DNA from: Paracentrotus lividus | Lineage: Eukaryota > Echinodermata > Echinoidea > Camarodonta > Echinidae | DNA length: 64,000 bases | NCBI GenBank assembly: GCA_940671915.1 | Contig: CALNVZ010003434.1 | Coordinates: forward strand, 6,122,527-6,186,526 | Direction: 5' to 3' | Shown: positions 45,996 through 57,765 of the stretch, piece by piece | How the letters are laid out: each line of letters begins with the position of its first letter | Numbering within the stretch: the stretch's first letter is position 1 | The notes under the pieces: model-generated | Databases searched by the model: none | What the model was told of the DNA's origin: nothing | Seen by the model: only the letters and a program-made list of their open reading frames with translations | Position numbers and translations under genes: made by a program

Positions 45996-46928
45996 TTTCC
46001 CACGAACCTACTATTATACCTCTTTTTACCCTTTTCTTGAAGCTATATAAGCCCAAATATTACTCGTATAATTTTTGTCCTTAGCTGATGAGAGTAATTA
46101 TGTTACTTCTTTACTTTACACTCTCAGGATTTACATTATTATGTATCATTTTTTTCCTATTTTTTTCTTTGTAATGTTGACAAAATATCTTGTTCACTCT
46201 AATGATGTCGAAATAAAAGATTTCAATATCAACTGTACAAACACGGTAAAATGTAAATGAAACAAATCGTTCAGAAATTCTTAACCATCGTTTTGTCAAT
46301 GTATGCACAGTTACTGATCATATGAAATGAAATATAATTCACATCTAATTCATATATATATTTTCTTCTGTTTTTTTTTTTTTTTTTTTTTTTTTTTTTG
46401 GGGGGGGCACATTATGGAGTCATGGAGGATTGTAACCGCTGTACATTATTTACATATTCATTATCTAATATTTCACAATAATAAAGTTATGACGCTCTAT
46501 AGGCAACCTTATATTATACTCAGATCAGTTATATCGTTAAACTAGTATATATAATTAAAATGACATACGCACAGGAAAGTGAGAGAGAGGGAGAGAGAGA
46601 GAGAGGAATTGAGAGATACATTCCATCAATCAACAGTGCTCTGACAATTTCTCTATACAAATTAAACAAAGGAATGTACATTAAATACAAAAAAGACAAA
46701 AATGAGGAACATTGAACATTTAATATCTACATTGAATGTGAACGTTCGACGCTAATATAGATTCTAAATCAAGTGATTTTCACCCCCCCCAAAAAAAAAT
46801 AATAAATAAATAAATAAATAAAATATCTTTATACATTAAAATAACACAAAATCAAAAGAAACAATGAGCACTTAAAATACCAACTCGATATGTGAATATT
46901 CTCCCAAAATCGGTGCTTTTTTTGAACT

Positions 46929-46963
<35 letters not shown>

Positions 46964-48914
46964 CAGCTTACCCCCCCCCCTTCCCCCCCCCCCCCACTCT
47001 GTACAAACACTTCCTGTAGTAATATATGGGAAATCCCGCAGTTTTCTTTGAATACAATTAGGCCTACTTAATATATCATGAATACTCTGTAAACACTGGG
47101 GGTTTTTTAACAACACCCAATGTGAGTTGACCTATGAAATACTAATTTATAGGTTTTCCCGGTCACTTTCAATGACAAATATAATTCAATTTCACCACAG
47201 TTCAATTCATTTATTTATGCAATGATCTTTTAAAATGCATGTGCCAAGTCGATTTTAAAATGTAGCAAAAGCGTTTAAAGAATTTTTATTTAATTTCATT
47301 TTTGCTACGTTTGAGATTTGAATCCTTGTAAAGCATTCTTCGAATCAGTCATCTAAGTTTAGATAAAGAACATTCAACTTTAGAATTGGAAATGTTTAAT
47401 ATTTCCTTTCGCTCGATCGAATTAATTGTCCGTGCAACACATTTAGAAAAAGAGTTGTTCACATTGAAATTTTATGCTTAGATTATTAGAAGTATGCATT
47501 CAAATTCAAATGGGGATGGCCTCGGACTTTCTTAGGTCATTCAAATTCATTATAAGGCAAGCATGTTAAAAAAAAAAGTGTATTCTATTTAAGATTCATT
47601 CGTCACGAAGATATGATATTGTACGTTATCAAAACGGTTTACCATGACTTTGTTTATCCTGCAGCCATGGATAAGTCCCTCATAGCAACGAAAACGAAAT
47701 AGTGGATGCAAAGGCAAAAAGAAAGAACACTGGACACGCACATAATTCATTATTGAAAGTAATACCAAGACTTGTATGTTTCCCTATTAAATATCAAGAC
47801 TTGATTAATGTACCTATTATGAAAGAAAATGTCTAAGAAAGGCCCGCATATGCCCCCATAAAAAAATATCTATATAACGTTAAAAAAAAAAAAATAATAA
47901 AAATTAAAAAAATAAAGTTATATTTGTGATGTACGAACTAAAAAGAAAAGAAAAAAATCCATTATAAAATGTGTCTCTTTAAGTGTCTTCGACTTAATGC
48001 AGGACGTAACGTTTAAAAGAAAGAAACAATAGTAAAAAAGCAAAAAAAAAAAAAAAATGTTTCTTTGACATAAGATTAATATCTGATGCGAATAGAGCAA
48101 AATACAAATTTAACAAGGAAAAAATAGACAACAGCCTATATTATATATTTTTGAGAGACCTTAAAAAAGGCAATACAAAGCCCCAATTTTAACAGAAGCG
48201 GATCCAGCATTTTATGGGGGCCAAAATGAATATTTCAGATTCTTGTACAGTCGAATTTATTTTGCGTTACGCTGGCCGAGCAAAAAAGGGTGCCGGGAGT
48301 GTGAAGATACGGCATTCAGTCCATACCTCACAAGTCATATTCACACCTGGTTATGGGTAGGGTTAAGTCGTCATACCATAAAAAATAATGGTATCCTGCT
48401 TTTTTTCGGGTGAGGTGGGGGGGGGGGTAGCTCGTCAGGCTCCTTTGAATCTCCCTCAATGGAATCGCGGATTCGTTATAATTTCAGATAAAATCCTAGT
48501 TTAAAACACGATTTACAGGATAAGCCTAAATAATTATATGGCACACCAATGCTATGAAAATCTTGTATAATGCGAAAATATATAGAGAATGATGGGAAAA
48601 CACAAAAACATAAACGGAATTCTAAACTGAATGGAAGTTTCTTAAAATTAAGTTCCTCAAAATGAAATTAATTGCCCGAACAGGCTAACCGGGCTCCTAA
48701 AAATGATGCCTCATTAATTTGAATGGACATAATGCGAAATTGTACATACATTAATGAACTTGTATGCACGATTAAATATCTTGTTTGATGTATAAATAAA
48801 ATTAAGTACGGGTAAAATAAGATTGAATGCAATAAATTGAAATGGTTTTGCCCCAATTATGAAATTGATTGCTCTTAAAATAAAGCTTCGTGACTATGAA
48901 CTTGATTCCCCGTA
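45996..48914. other. Non-coding AT-rich stretch with homopolymers
   Basis: A T29-type run with G tract at 46371-46407, (GA)n at 46580-46605, poly-T and poly-C at 46931-46995, poly-A at 47882 and 48042, and the dispersed 'GCGGATCCAGCATTTT' repeat near 48197. No gene recognised. Confidence 0.5.
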
Positions 48915-49897
48915 GGGTACATGCAGGTAATGGGCCAGCAGGTAATATGGGCCACCTGAAGTAAATCATGTCGTGACCGTCGACCGGTGACCGGTGACCG
49001 GTGAGAGCACCATAATGTTGTTCATATGAACTGTATACGAAAATATATTGTCGTGAGAGCATCTGATGCCGAAATTTCTCTGAGAAAATTGCTGAAAACC
49101 AAAAAGGTACGTAAAACATACGGCATTTTTTTACCCTGATGTAAAATTTGATATTTCAAAGAATGTGATGGTGAAAGAGTGTTTGAGGGGGTAACCTCAA
49201 TTGTTTTGTATTATCTAGTAAGCTTATAGTTTCATTTTGATCATACGAGCGTGTACAGGTCAATTTGTTTTAGTGAAGGGGTGCAATGTTGCATTAAATG
49301 CTTGCCTGACACAGCAACATTAGTGCAGGTAAAATGGGCCATCCAAAATGGCGGAAATGATTATGGTACTTAGTATTGGGATAAGGCATCAGTCTCTTTG
49401 CTACGACTTTTTAGGGTATATTCACAGTATATAATTAATATAAATAACTTATTGTAGGCCTATATTAACTTGTATAATGAAAATAATATTTAAATAATAT
49501 TACAAAAAGCAATTTTATACAAAATACAAAACAATGAAATATATAGTCAAAGTATTTACTGAAGGGTCTTATAATTTCAAATGATATCTTAAAGTTAACG
49601 ATTTTCAACATTTTAAGCTAATTCCAGACATGGTAGAGTCATTGTGGTTTTTAAAACATACATTAAATACATGTGCCCATATTACCTGCACATGCAGGTA
49701 ATATGGGCACTTTGGTAATGACGTCAACATTTGAATATTGCAGACAGGGGGGTTGGTGATAATTGTTTTTCTTCACAATAAAAGTTAGAGCAGTAGTCAT
49801 TGATTCATATAAACAAAGTTTAGACTGTGTGTCATTTTGCAATTTTATGCAAATTAGGGAAATGAGCTTAAGGGGTCCATATTACCTGCATGTACCC
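48915..49897. mobile_element. 983-bp DNA element with GGGTACATGCAGGTAAT ends
   Basis: The left 'GGGTACATGCAGGTAATGGG' and the right (reverse complement 'GGGTACATGCAGGTAATATG') are flanked by TA on both sides. The word 'GCAGGTAATATGGGC' or its inverse occurs at 48938, 49325 (variant), 49676 and 49690, and inside both ends. No coding frame, so non-autonomous. Confidence 0.9.
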
Positions 49898-50493
49898 TAT
49901 TTTAAAATTAAAATGCCGATATCGATCGGAAAGAGGTATCGCTTGAATATGAATGAACCTTCTATTATGTTTGAATGACAAACCTATGACATTGGGCGGG
50001 AAAACCTATATTACCTTTACAATTCAACACCACGGTGACCGTTATATAATTAAAACATGACCATCGTTATTTTAATGCTAATAATATTGATAACAAAGTT
50101 ACTGATCCAATATATATAGAAATGTGCAATTTTCTCTTGTGTATTTTTTTTCTGGGCACAAATTTGCCTTAAAAAAATATTCACTGAGCATGCTTAGGAT
50201 GATTACACGTTTATTACATACATGCTTACGTGTTGTAGGGAAACAAATACTAATGTATTCGTTACAACTTCGATAAAGGGGCATACGAAAATTGCGTCTA
50301 ACTGGCTCTGCTAGACTGCTACTAGCATTGGCTCAGATCCGCGAACCAATAATTGATTTTAATTTTGGAAGATAACTTTCATCATTGGTACTGATGGAGA
50401 ACCACGGTTCAATGCCCATCCCTTCAATCACAACCAATTGTTTTACTGAAATAATGTTGATTTATTATCACTACCTCTACTCATAATTTTAAC
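49898..50493. other. Non-coding 3' flank of the small gene
   Basis: AT-rich with no recognised repeat. May hold further exons or the 3' UTR of the minus-strand gene, but no acceptor could be chosen with confidence. Confidence 0.4.
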
Positions 50494-50712
50494 TCATCTT
50501 TCCCAATCTCTAGTATAACCCCGTCTGCCATGATGGACTATGCAAGTGCCTTCCATGCATAGATCTGCCACGTCTGTATAATGGCTCATATAACCTACTC
50601 TTTCACCGTGACTTGATCGGTATCTGTCCATACTGTATCTGCTTTTACTCCTATCCGCGTCTCTACTTCTATTTATACTTCTTCTCTCGTTTCTTTGAGC
50701 GTCGCGCTGTTT
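50494..50712 (-). pseudogene. Arg/Ser-rich coding-like tail in frame after two TAG codons
   Basis: Directly after the small gene's TAG TAG the same frame continues open for about 72 codons to a TGA at 50494. It reads 'QRDAQRNERRSINRSRDADR', then 'SKSRYSMDRYRSSHGERVGY', then a Cys/His patch 'CMEGTCIVHH'. Composition resembles the tail of the large protein just before its zinc knuckle ('SRYRFSSDRQS'). It may be a second exon, a readthrough extension, or the remains of a longer protein cut by mutation. Confidence 0.5.
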
Positions 50713-50727
50713 CTACTAGTTACTCAC

Positions 50728-51108
50728 CCTCTTGGCCTCTCGACCATTCCCTGCGCCTTGCAAGAGGTCTTCCCGATATTCGACAGGTGCCACGCCCTTT
50801 CCATCGCCACCAATAATAATCGCAACCATATCATTACCGGGGATTATCCTCGCTTTAAATCTCACAAGGTTGTCTACACTCGTGTGAATCCATTGCGTCT
50901 TTCCCTTCTCCTGTCCAATGACATACTTCTGTAGATCTTCAGAAGGGACAGGTCTTGCAAGCTTCCATTTGATCTCTCTCAGGTAAACTCCCAATGTGCT
51001 TTTAGAACAACCAACATGGAAAGTGGACACGTCCAGGGTGAATTCAATCTTGGGTCTGTACATCAACAAGGAGTCGAATTGCTTCTGCAATCTTTGTTTA
51101 GGATCCAT
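50728..51108 (-). CDS. Small protein (first exon) sharing the N-terminal domain of the large gene
   Basis: The start ATG at 51108 lies in 'ACCACCATGG', a strong initiation context, and is preferred over an in-frame ATG 36 codons upstream. The ~127-residue product reads 'MYRPKIEFTLDV', 'LGVYLREIKWKL', 'EKGKTQWIHTSVDNLVRF' and ends 'GREAKR'. It aligns over about 70 residues with residues ~52-118 of the large protein ('KYKPILAF', 'GDKGTQWVLTTNEFLKHI'). At 50727 the sequence reads AGG|GTGAGTAAC, an excellent splice donor. If it is not spliced, the frame ends three codons later at TAG (50716). No named domain was recognised. It looks like a truncated paralogue without the SGNH domains. Confidence 0.6.
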
Positions 51109-51216
51109 GGTGGTTGTGGAGAAGAGTTTGGCTAGACGATATGTTGCCTTCTGGAAATGAATCACGTAATGTAGTTTGGATGTTGATTGAAATGCAATGA
51201 ATGTAATGCATTTCAA

Positions 51217-51829
51217 AGCTCAATCGCCCAGGAAAAGCGAATGGATAGCATCGCCATCGAAATTAATTGCATTCAAGAGCTGGTGTACTGAACTTATTGC
51301 TGAATGCTCCTCAAATTCTGTCAATCAAATGTATGAAGTCTTTGAGTCTTTGAGACCTCCAGGTTGCGCTGATTAGCAAATCAAATTTGGTTGTTTTATA
51401 ATAGGAATATAAGAAAATCATTCATTAAATCAGTCAAATTTGCCTAACAATACGCATGATAATCAGGCCGCGTACTAAAGCGGGGGGGGGGGGGTTCGGG
51501 GGTTCGAACGAAACCCCCCCCCCCCCCTGCAGGCGAGCAGGGTCCGTTTGACCCCCCCCCCCAAAAAAAAAAAAAATTAAAACCCCGGCCCACTTTTTGG
51601 CAGAAATGCAGCAGATACTTGAATAGAAAACAAGAAAGGAAGATAAAAACACTTTGCTTTCAGTCCCCTACATGTAAAATCTTTTTTCGAGAACTTCCTT
51701 TCTCTAAGATTTGTTTGCAATATACTTTTCCATATCGTAGTAACATTTTATAGCTGAGACAATGTTGTCAAAAACTGGCAACAGTCTTTACACTTTGCTG
51801 TATATATTTCCCTTCTTATGACCACCATT
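51217..51829. other. Non-coding stretch with poly-G/poly-C
   Basis: The 5' flank of the small gene, followed by G12/C14/C10/A13 homopolymers at 51482-51577 and AT-rich sequence. Confidence 0.5.
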
Positions 51830-53142
51830 ATACAGTTAAAGCATTGTTATTTTGTCCTTGAAACCCAAATAGCTTATTTTCGTTGTTAATTTTGATAGTT
51901 ATTGTGATTAGATAACCATAATTCAAAGTTTGACACATATACCATTTGAGTAAGACACGTACAAAAATATATGCGTTATCGTTCTTCTGCGTTCTTACAA
52001 AATGTACATATATTATCTGCAACTATGTTTAGTTTTAAACAATATGTCTTTCATGTATAGAATTCTATTCAAAATCTTAAATTGAAGCCATCTCATGTTT
52101 ATATCAACAGTTGATTGATATGGACTCACATAATAAAAATTCCATTTCTTTTCCTCAAGGTCAAAATCATGTTTCCATTTTGTAAGACTTTTGCACTCTT
52201 TTATGTTATATTCAAAAATGTTGGTAAATATGTGAACACCCTTTTTTCATTTTTAATATCAATTGCAATACTTCGGGAATTATACATGTAGGTTCCATTA
52301 CTTTCGGAATAGTATTTTTATCAAAACCTGATCTTATTGCATTACACAAGCCATAATATTGAAGAAAGTTTGTTTGCACATTAAACTTCTGTTGAAATTC
52401 ATAATAATGACAAAAATGATCCATCTGCTTTTAAAATATCATTTATAAAAACGGACTCCCTTATTACACCAAGATTTAAAATACAATACTTTTATTAACT
52501 TTATCATATCATTATTCCAAAGGGTTGGCATGCAATTGATGAATTGTAAAAACATTAGCTCTGAAAAGGCTAATAGTACCTCTTTCCAAAATGGATTAAC
52601 CACAGACGTGCTAAATCAGAGAAATAATACAGAACCCATGAACAACGGAAAGGGTGTACAAGAGTGAGGTAAAAATGAGTAGAACATATGATGGTATTAT
52701 CTTGATCTACTTATTATTGATAAATTCTTATCCATGATACTCTTGAGTGACTTAGCGTGAATAAAAATATCTGTCATCTTTATCCACCATCAGTGTATAA
52801 TTGGCATAATTGTTTTCTGCTTATTTTATCGGGTTTGTGATTCCATATAAATTCAAAGAAAACTTCGGTTTAGTCTTCATGAATTGGTGCATTTGGTAGT
52901 GGAAGTGATAAGAGGAGGTAGTTAATTTTAGGAATTAATAAGGATTTAACTACTGTGGCTCTTCCAAGGGGAGTTAGCGATCTTTTTATCCAGGTTGCCA
53001 TCTTAACTTTAATCTCTTTAAACTTTCGGAATAATTATGATCAACCATTTGGGTTACGTTTACTGAGAAATCTATACCTAGGTACCTGAAGTACCCCTCA
53101 GATACCCAGTTTAGTTTATATTCATGAAGAAGTTCTGCTTTA

Positions 53143-53463
53143 ACCCTAATACTCCGCGGGGGGGGGGGCATTATGCCCCCCCCCCCCTGTCGAAGTTTTG
53201 TCGGTACTTCCTAACGCCCCAATATTCGAAACAAAATTTCTTGACTTTTTTCTCTGATCCTTCCCGCACATTTTGATACCAAATTTAGGCGATCGGACCT
53301 ACCGTGCGGTGTCATTACGTTTACCGAACACATGTCACTTGAAATTTCGCTATTTCTCTATATGACTGTGTATAACCCTATTGATAAAATCAGGAGCTTT
53401 TCCAATTTATGTAAATACTTTTCTAAATAAGTGTTATCATTGTTTCAAATGTGTAAATAATTA

Positions 53464-53503
<40 letters not shown>

Positions 53504-53949
53504 CACCCACACACACACACCCACACACCCACATTCACACACACCCACACCCACACATACGAACAAAGAAATACATAAGAAAATTGAAAAACAATAAAAT
53601 ACATAAGAAATAATTACCACAAACCTATCTTTTTCTTTTCAAGAATTGATGAGGGAGTTATGAAAGACATTTGTACCAAAAATTGCTATTCCTGAGGCTT
53701 TATTAGTGAGAAATACCAAAATCTATGATTTCTCGCATAAATTAGCATAAATTAATTAGTTAAAAAAAATAAAAGGACTTTCGTTAAATTTAGCTATACA
53801 ACTTTGTAGATTACATAATTCTTTACCCCTTTGTGCAAAATTTTGAGGCAATCGGGCGACCCATGGCTGAGATCTCAGGGGGGGGGGGCATAATGCCCCC
53901 CCCCCGGGTAATAACAAGCTTTGAAATACCCCGGGAGTATTAGGTTAAG
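53143..53949. mobile_element. piggyBac-like MITE inserted in the LINE (TTAA target)
   Basis: Left 'TTAACCCTAATACTCC' and right 'GGGAGTATTAGGTTAA' give a TTAA target duplication with a CCCTAATACTCC-type inverted repeat, as in piggyBac elements. Next to each end is a hairpin of poly-G, CATTATG and poly-C (53160-53187 and 53880-53905). It interrupts the LINE coding sequence exactly between two conserved blocks. The interior includes (CA)n at 53465-53560 and no transposase. Confidence 0.7.
53465..53560. repeat. (CA)n microsatellite
   Basis: CACACA runs with CCACAC interruptions. The Thr/His-rich frame is an artefact. Confidence 0.95.
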
Positions 53950-54679
53950 GGTCCTATTTCTGCCAATCCATATTACTTGGTTTTTGACATGTTTATTTTA
54001 AGATTAGACATTTTTTTCAAAATTACTTAATATTTCAAGGGCACATTGTAAATCTGTTTTAGATCCATTTGAGTGTCAAAATGTGGTATCATCTGCATAT
54101 TGTATGCAATCCAAACTTAAAGAGTTTGTGTGACGTATAAGACCACCAAGTATTTCACTAACGAGTAAATATAGGTAAGGGAGACAGGGGGATCTCCCTG
54201 GCGGCAACCTCGCCCAATTTTAAATATATCTGTACAGTGACCATTAACTATTACACGAGATGATGTTTGTTATGATAAAAACATTTTAATCCATTTCATT
54301 ACTGATGGACCAAAGCGAAAAAAAATTTAAAACACTAAATAGAAAATTGTGAGATACGGAATCAAACGCTTTTTCAAAATCAACAACGAGAAGCATACCA
54401 GGTATATCCTTAACTCAGTATGCAGAAGGATGTCCATACAACAAACGAATATTTTCGCCAATAAAACGACCACTGAGAAATCCAGTTTGGCTCTCATGTT
54501 ATCAAAAAGGGGAAAACATTTTTTAATCTATTTGCAATACATCCGGATGCTAAGTAAAACTTATATATATACATTTAATAAAGAAATCGGTCGCCAGTTT
54601 TTCAGTAAATGTCTAGATTTATTTCCCTTTTTGGTATCAAAGTAATTATACCATCCTTTTGTGAATTGGATAGGCCCAA

Positions 54680-55566
54680 GGGCGCCCCCCCCCCCCCATA
54701 ATTTTTTCATTATTTGACCGATCACTTTCATATCTAGCATGACGATAGAGCAACTCAAGCTTTACAACTTGGTACAACAAAAATTTCTCAAGGTCACCAT
54801 ATGGGGGCGCTATTTACAATTAAATAAAGAAATAGAAATACATAGAAAATGCAGAGAATTCGAATTAAATTATTTTGACTCTCTAAAATCACAGTTTGAT
54901 GATTCAGATTGGTTCAAATGTGTTTTTATGATTATTCATTGGTTATTCATCTATTTAAATGTCCAAAGTTGCCAAATGGGGGCGCTTGATTCTCTGAAAT
55001 CAGAAAAATGCAATTTTGCCACTAGAGGGCGCTTCAGGTAACTAACTAAAATAATCTAATTTTAATAGTTTTTGTTACAAATTTTCACTGTTTAGGTATG
55101 CGAAGTGATTATACAATAAGAAAAATAATCAATTTCTGTGAATTTCAAGGGATAGACTAATTCAAAAGATTAGAAATGAGAAAAGATTGAATATTCAATA
55201 TTTTCTTTTAATCTATTGTTTTGGCGCCATTTCGCACATGAAATGTAATAAAAAACAAAGGAGAAGAGTGGTATTCAGTTTAGAATGTTATTCCAATTCA
55301 ATTTGAATAAAGAAACCTCCATAATATTGTTTAAAACAATGGATATCGAAAATTATCAAAAAATGGAGAAACATGCGTACCAATTTTTTGTGTGCCATGG
55401 CAACACGGAACATCATACCCCGCAAAATATGTATCAAAATGCTTCGTGAATAAATTTTAGGAAAAGTCACCAAGTTGGTGGAAAAAGATCCAAGCGTATA
55501 GAAATGGCGTATAAAAGTTTGGTAGGGGGGGGCACATTGTGCCCCCCCCTTGTCTTGATAGGGTTA
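54680..55566. mobile_element. Second insert in the LINE, possibly the same TTAA family
   Basis: Replaces the LINE segment between 'NLYTQ' and 'SQKDGIITLIPK'. The right side has a poly-G, CACATTGTG, poly-C hairpin (55525-55550) followed by 'GATAGGGTTAA', matching the layout of the 53.1-53.9 kb insert. The left side begins at a C14 run without a clear TTAACCC end. The inside holds three 'GGGGGCGCT' patches. Confidence 0.45.
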
Positions 55567-56559
55567 AAGATTGTCGTGGGACAGTTTCGTAATATCTGCG
55601 TCATAAGTGTTTCCAAACGATATTCATTTGTTTTTTTAGTTGAGTATAGATTTGAGTAAAAATTAAAATACCTCCTTGAGTATATCTTTCTTGCTTTTTT
55701 AAAGTATCGCCGTTTTTCGTCAATAATTGACGTATTTCTTTATTGACCTGATTTTGTTTTTCCAAATTCAAAAAGAATTTTGAGGGGTTTTTCCCCAAAC
55801 TCCATCCATTTTATTCGCGATCTTAATGCAATTCCTTCAATTTTTTAACGCGAAACTTCTCAAGTTCTGTTTTTATTTTTGTTAATATTCTGCTAATACA
55901 ATTGCTTTATTATCAGAGAGAACTAACTTTCTTTCTAAATCTTCCAGTTTCTTTTCAAAATCTTTTTTTTATTAATACATTTCTTTTTTTGCAAAAGATG
56001 CATATGATATGTCTCCCCTCGTATTGTCATCATTAAAGTTTCAAGTAAATATTGATCGTTTATATTAAATTCGCAATTCACCAACTAAACAGTCATTTTG
56101 TGTCAAATTCTATTGCACCTTTAGACGGTAAAATTTAAGGGTCTCTCTCTTATCGTTCTTTTTATTGTTGCACAAAATTCTTCTTCTTTGAGCAAAAAAT
56201 TATTGAACTTCCAAAATCAAGGACCTCTTGTTATCCGATTTAAAGAGAGACTCAGGCGAATTAATGAATGGTCTGTCTGTAACCCAAAAGAATATTGACA
56301 TTTTTAACTAACGAGAGGAGTTCGGAGGAAATAAGAAAGAAGTCTAATCGACTTTGTTTAAAGGGGTGGGCTGCCGCCAGGATATAATACTTTTTATCTG
56401 GGATATCTAATTCGCCATGGATCACACAAATCTAAATCACTTTTCTAAATCACTATATTTTTAAATGATATTATATTCAAATTTAGGAAAAGATATAACA
56501 GAAATAAAGCAAAGTGGCAGAGGCGGTGGAACCGGGCAGGGGGGCACAGTGACCCCCAC

Positions 56560-57490
56560 ATTTTCATCCACCCATAAAGTTCCCCTACTCAAGACCAAAA
56601 AGAGTGTCCCTTTTCTAAGCTAAAAAAGTAGTGTCATATTTATACTAAAAAGAAGCCTTTCAGAGTTTTCAAAAAGTCCCGTGGACAATTTCTTGTTTAA
56701 AAATGGGGCACTTTCATAATAAAAAAGGGCCCCTTTTTACTCCAAATGTCTTTTAAAACCCCAAATTTTCGGCTCGCGCTTCCATACTGCAAATAAATAA
56801 ACTACAATTTTGAGCTCAAAGTTCCTACTCGCGCTTCGCGCTTGAGGATATGGGTCTAACAGAGGCTTTGTCATGCACTCTAAAAGTGCCCCTTTCTTAG
56901 CTTAAAATGCCCCTTTTCCTAAAAAGAAGCCTTTATATACTCTGTAAAAGTCCCATGGACAATTCTTAAAAAAGTTGTTATTCATTACTAATACTAAAAA
57001 TGCCTTTTTTTTCTACTTCTTATACTTTATATGCGTTACCTCTGCACTATCGTATAAATTAACAAACATATAAGTATAACAAAAAAGGTTTTGACCCGTA
57101 GTCCCTCCGCTGGAGACAAATTTAACCTTGCAAAAGAATTGTTGTGTCTGTTAATTGTATTGTGTATTGGGCAGATTGGGGTGGAGTAGGGCCTGCAGCC
57201 CTCAAATATATCATAGCAAAGAATTGTCTACAATGAGCCAAGAATATTATGTATTATCTTCAATCAATGGATTCCTAAAAAGAGTCTTTAGCTCAAAACT
57301 TTCAGCTCGCGGATACTAAATAGGCTCGATATTGCACAATTTACTCTGCCTTGATCTTAAAATTTGGGGCTCGCGCTTCGCGCTCGGATTCCTATATTTT
57401 TATTACTAAATAAACAATAAAAATAAAAGCCATTAAGATTCCTAAAATTTTCGGCTTCGCGCTTCGCACGTCGCGGATATTATAAGTAGT
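56560..57490. repeat. Repeats with GTGCCCCTTTTC and CGCGCTTCGCGC words
   Basis: Two or three diverged units of 'CCCCTTTTCT..AAAAAGAAGCCTTT..AGTCCCATGGACAATT' (56.58-56.75 and 56.88-57.00 kb). 'CTCGCGCTTCGCGCT' words lie at 56827, 57371 and 57453. Confidence 0.6.
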
Positions 57491-57499
57491 GGTCCATTC

Positions 57500-57765
57500 A
57501 TGCGCGCTATTCTCTGGGGGGGGGGCTTTACGGGCCCGGGCCCCCGGGGGGCGCGCAGGGGGAGCGCCGACAAGAGGGGAAAAAAGGGAGAGAAACCAGG
57601 AGAAGAAAAAAAAGAAAAGAAGAAAAAAAGGAGAAAAAAAAAAAGAGAAAGGGAAAAAAAAGGGGAAAGAGGAAGAAGAAAAAAAAAAAAAAAAAAAAAG
57701 GAGAGAAGAGAGAGAAGAGAGAGAAAGAGAGGAAGGGAAAAAGGGAGAGGGGGAAGGGGGCGCCC
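57500..57765. repeat. G/C-rich patch and purine (AAG)n-like tract
   Basis: 'GGGGGGGGGCTTTACGGGCC' followed by 180 bases of almost pure A/G. The Lys/Glu/Arg-rich frames are products of the tract. Confidence 0.85.

Larger units (their letters stand above)
51830..56420 (-). mobile_element. Decayed L1/Tx1-like LINE ORF2, split by two insertions
   Basis: Read on the minus strand from 56420 downward, the order is that of an L1/Tx1-type ORF2. The end of an endonuclease domain comes first ('SRLDFFLISSELLS', 'GYR...DHSLI'), then 'FFLNLEKQNQVNKEI' (55.8 kb), then 'LKNWRPISLLN' of the reverse transcriptase (54.6 kb). 'YLGIDFSVNV' follows at 53.05 kb, 'LGRATVVKSLLIPKINYL' at 52.95 kb and 'NFLQYYGLCNAI' at 52.35 kb. 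A C-terminal 'LQFKILNRILYMKDILF' lies at 52.05 kb. Numerous stops and frameshifts, and two inserts, make it inactive. No intact frame remains. Confidence 0.85.

Noticed and set aside
50707-50727. A 21-nt GT...AG stretch spanning the two TAG codons as an intron
   Set aside because: Too short for a spliceosomal intron. A longer intron from the donor at 50727 or true stops are more plausible.
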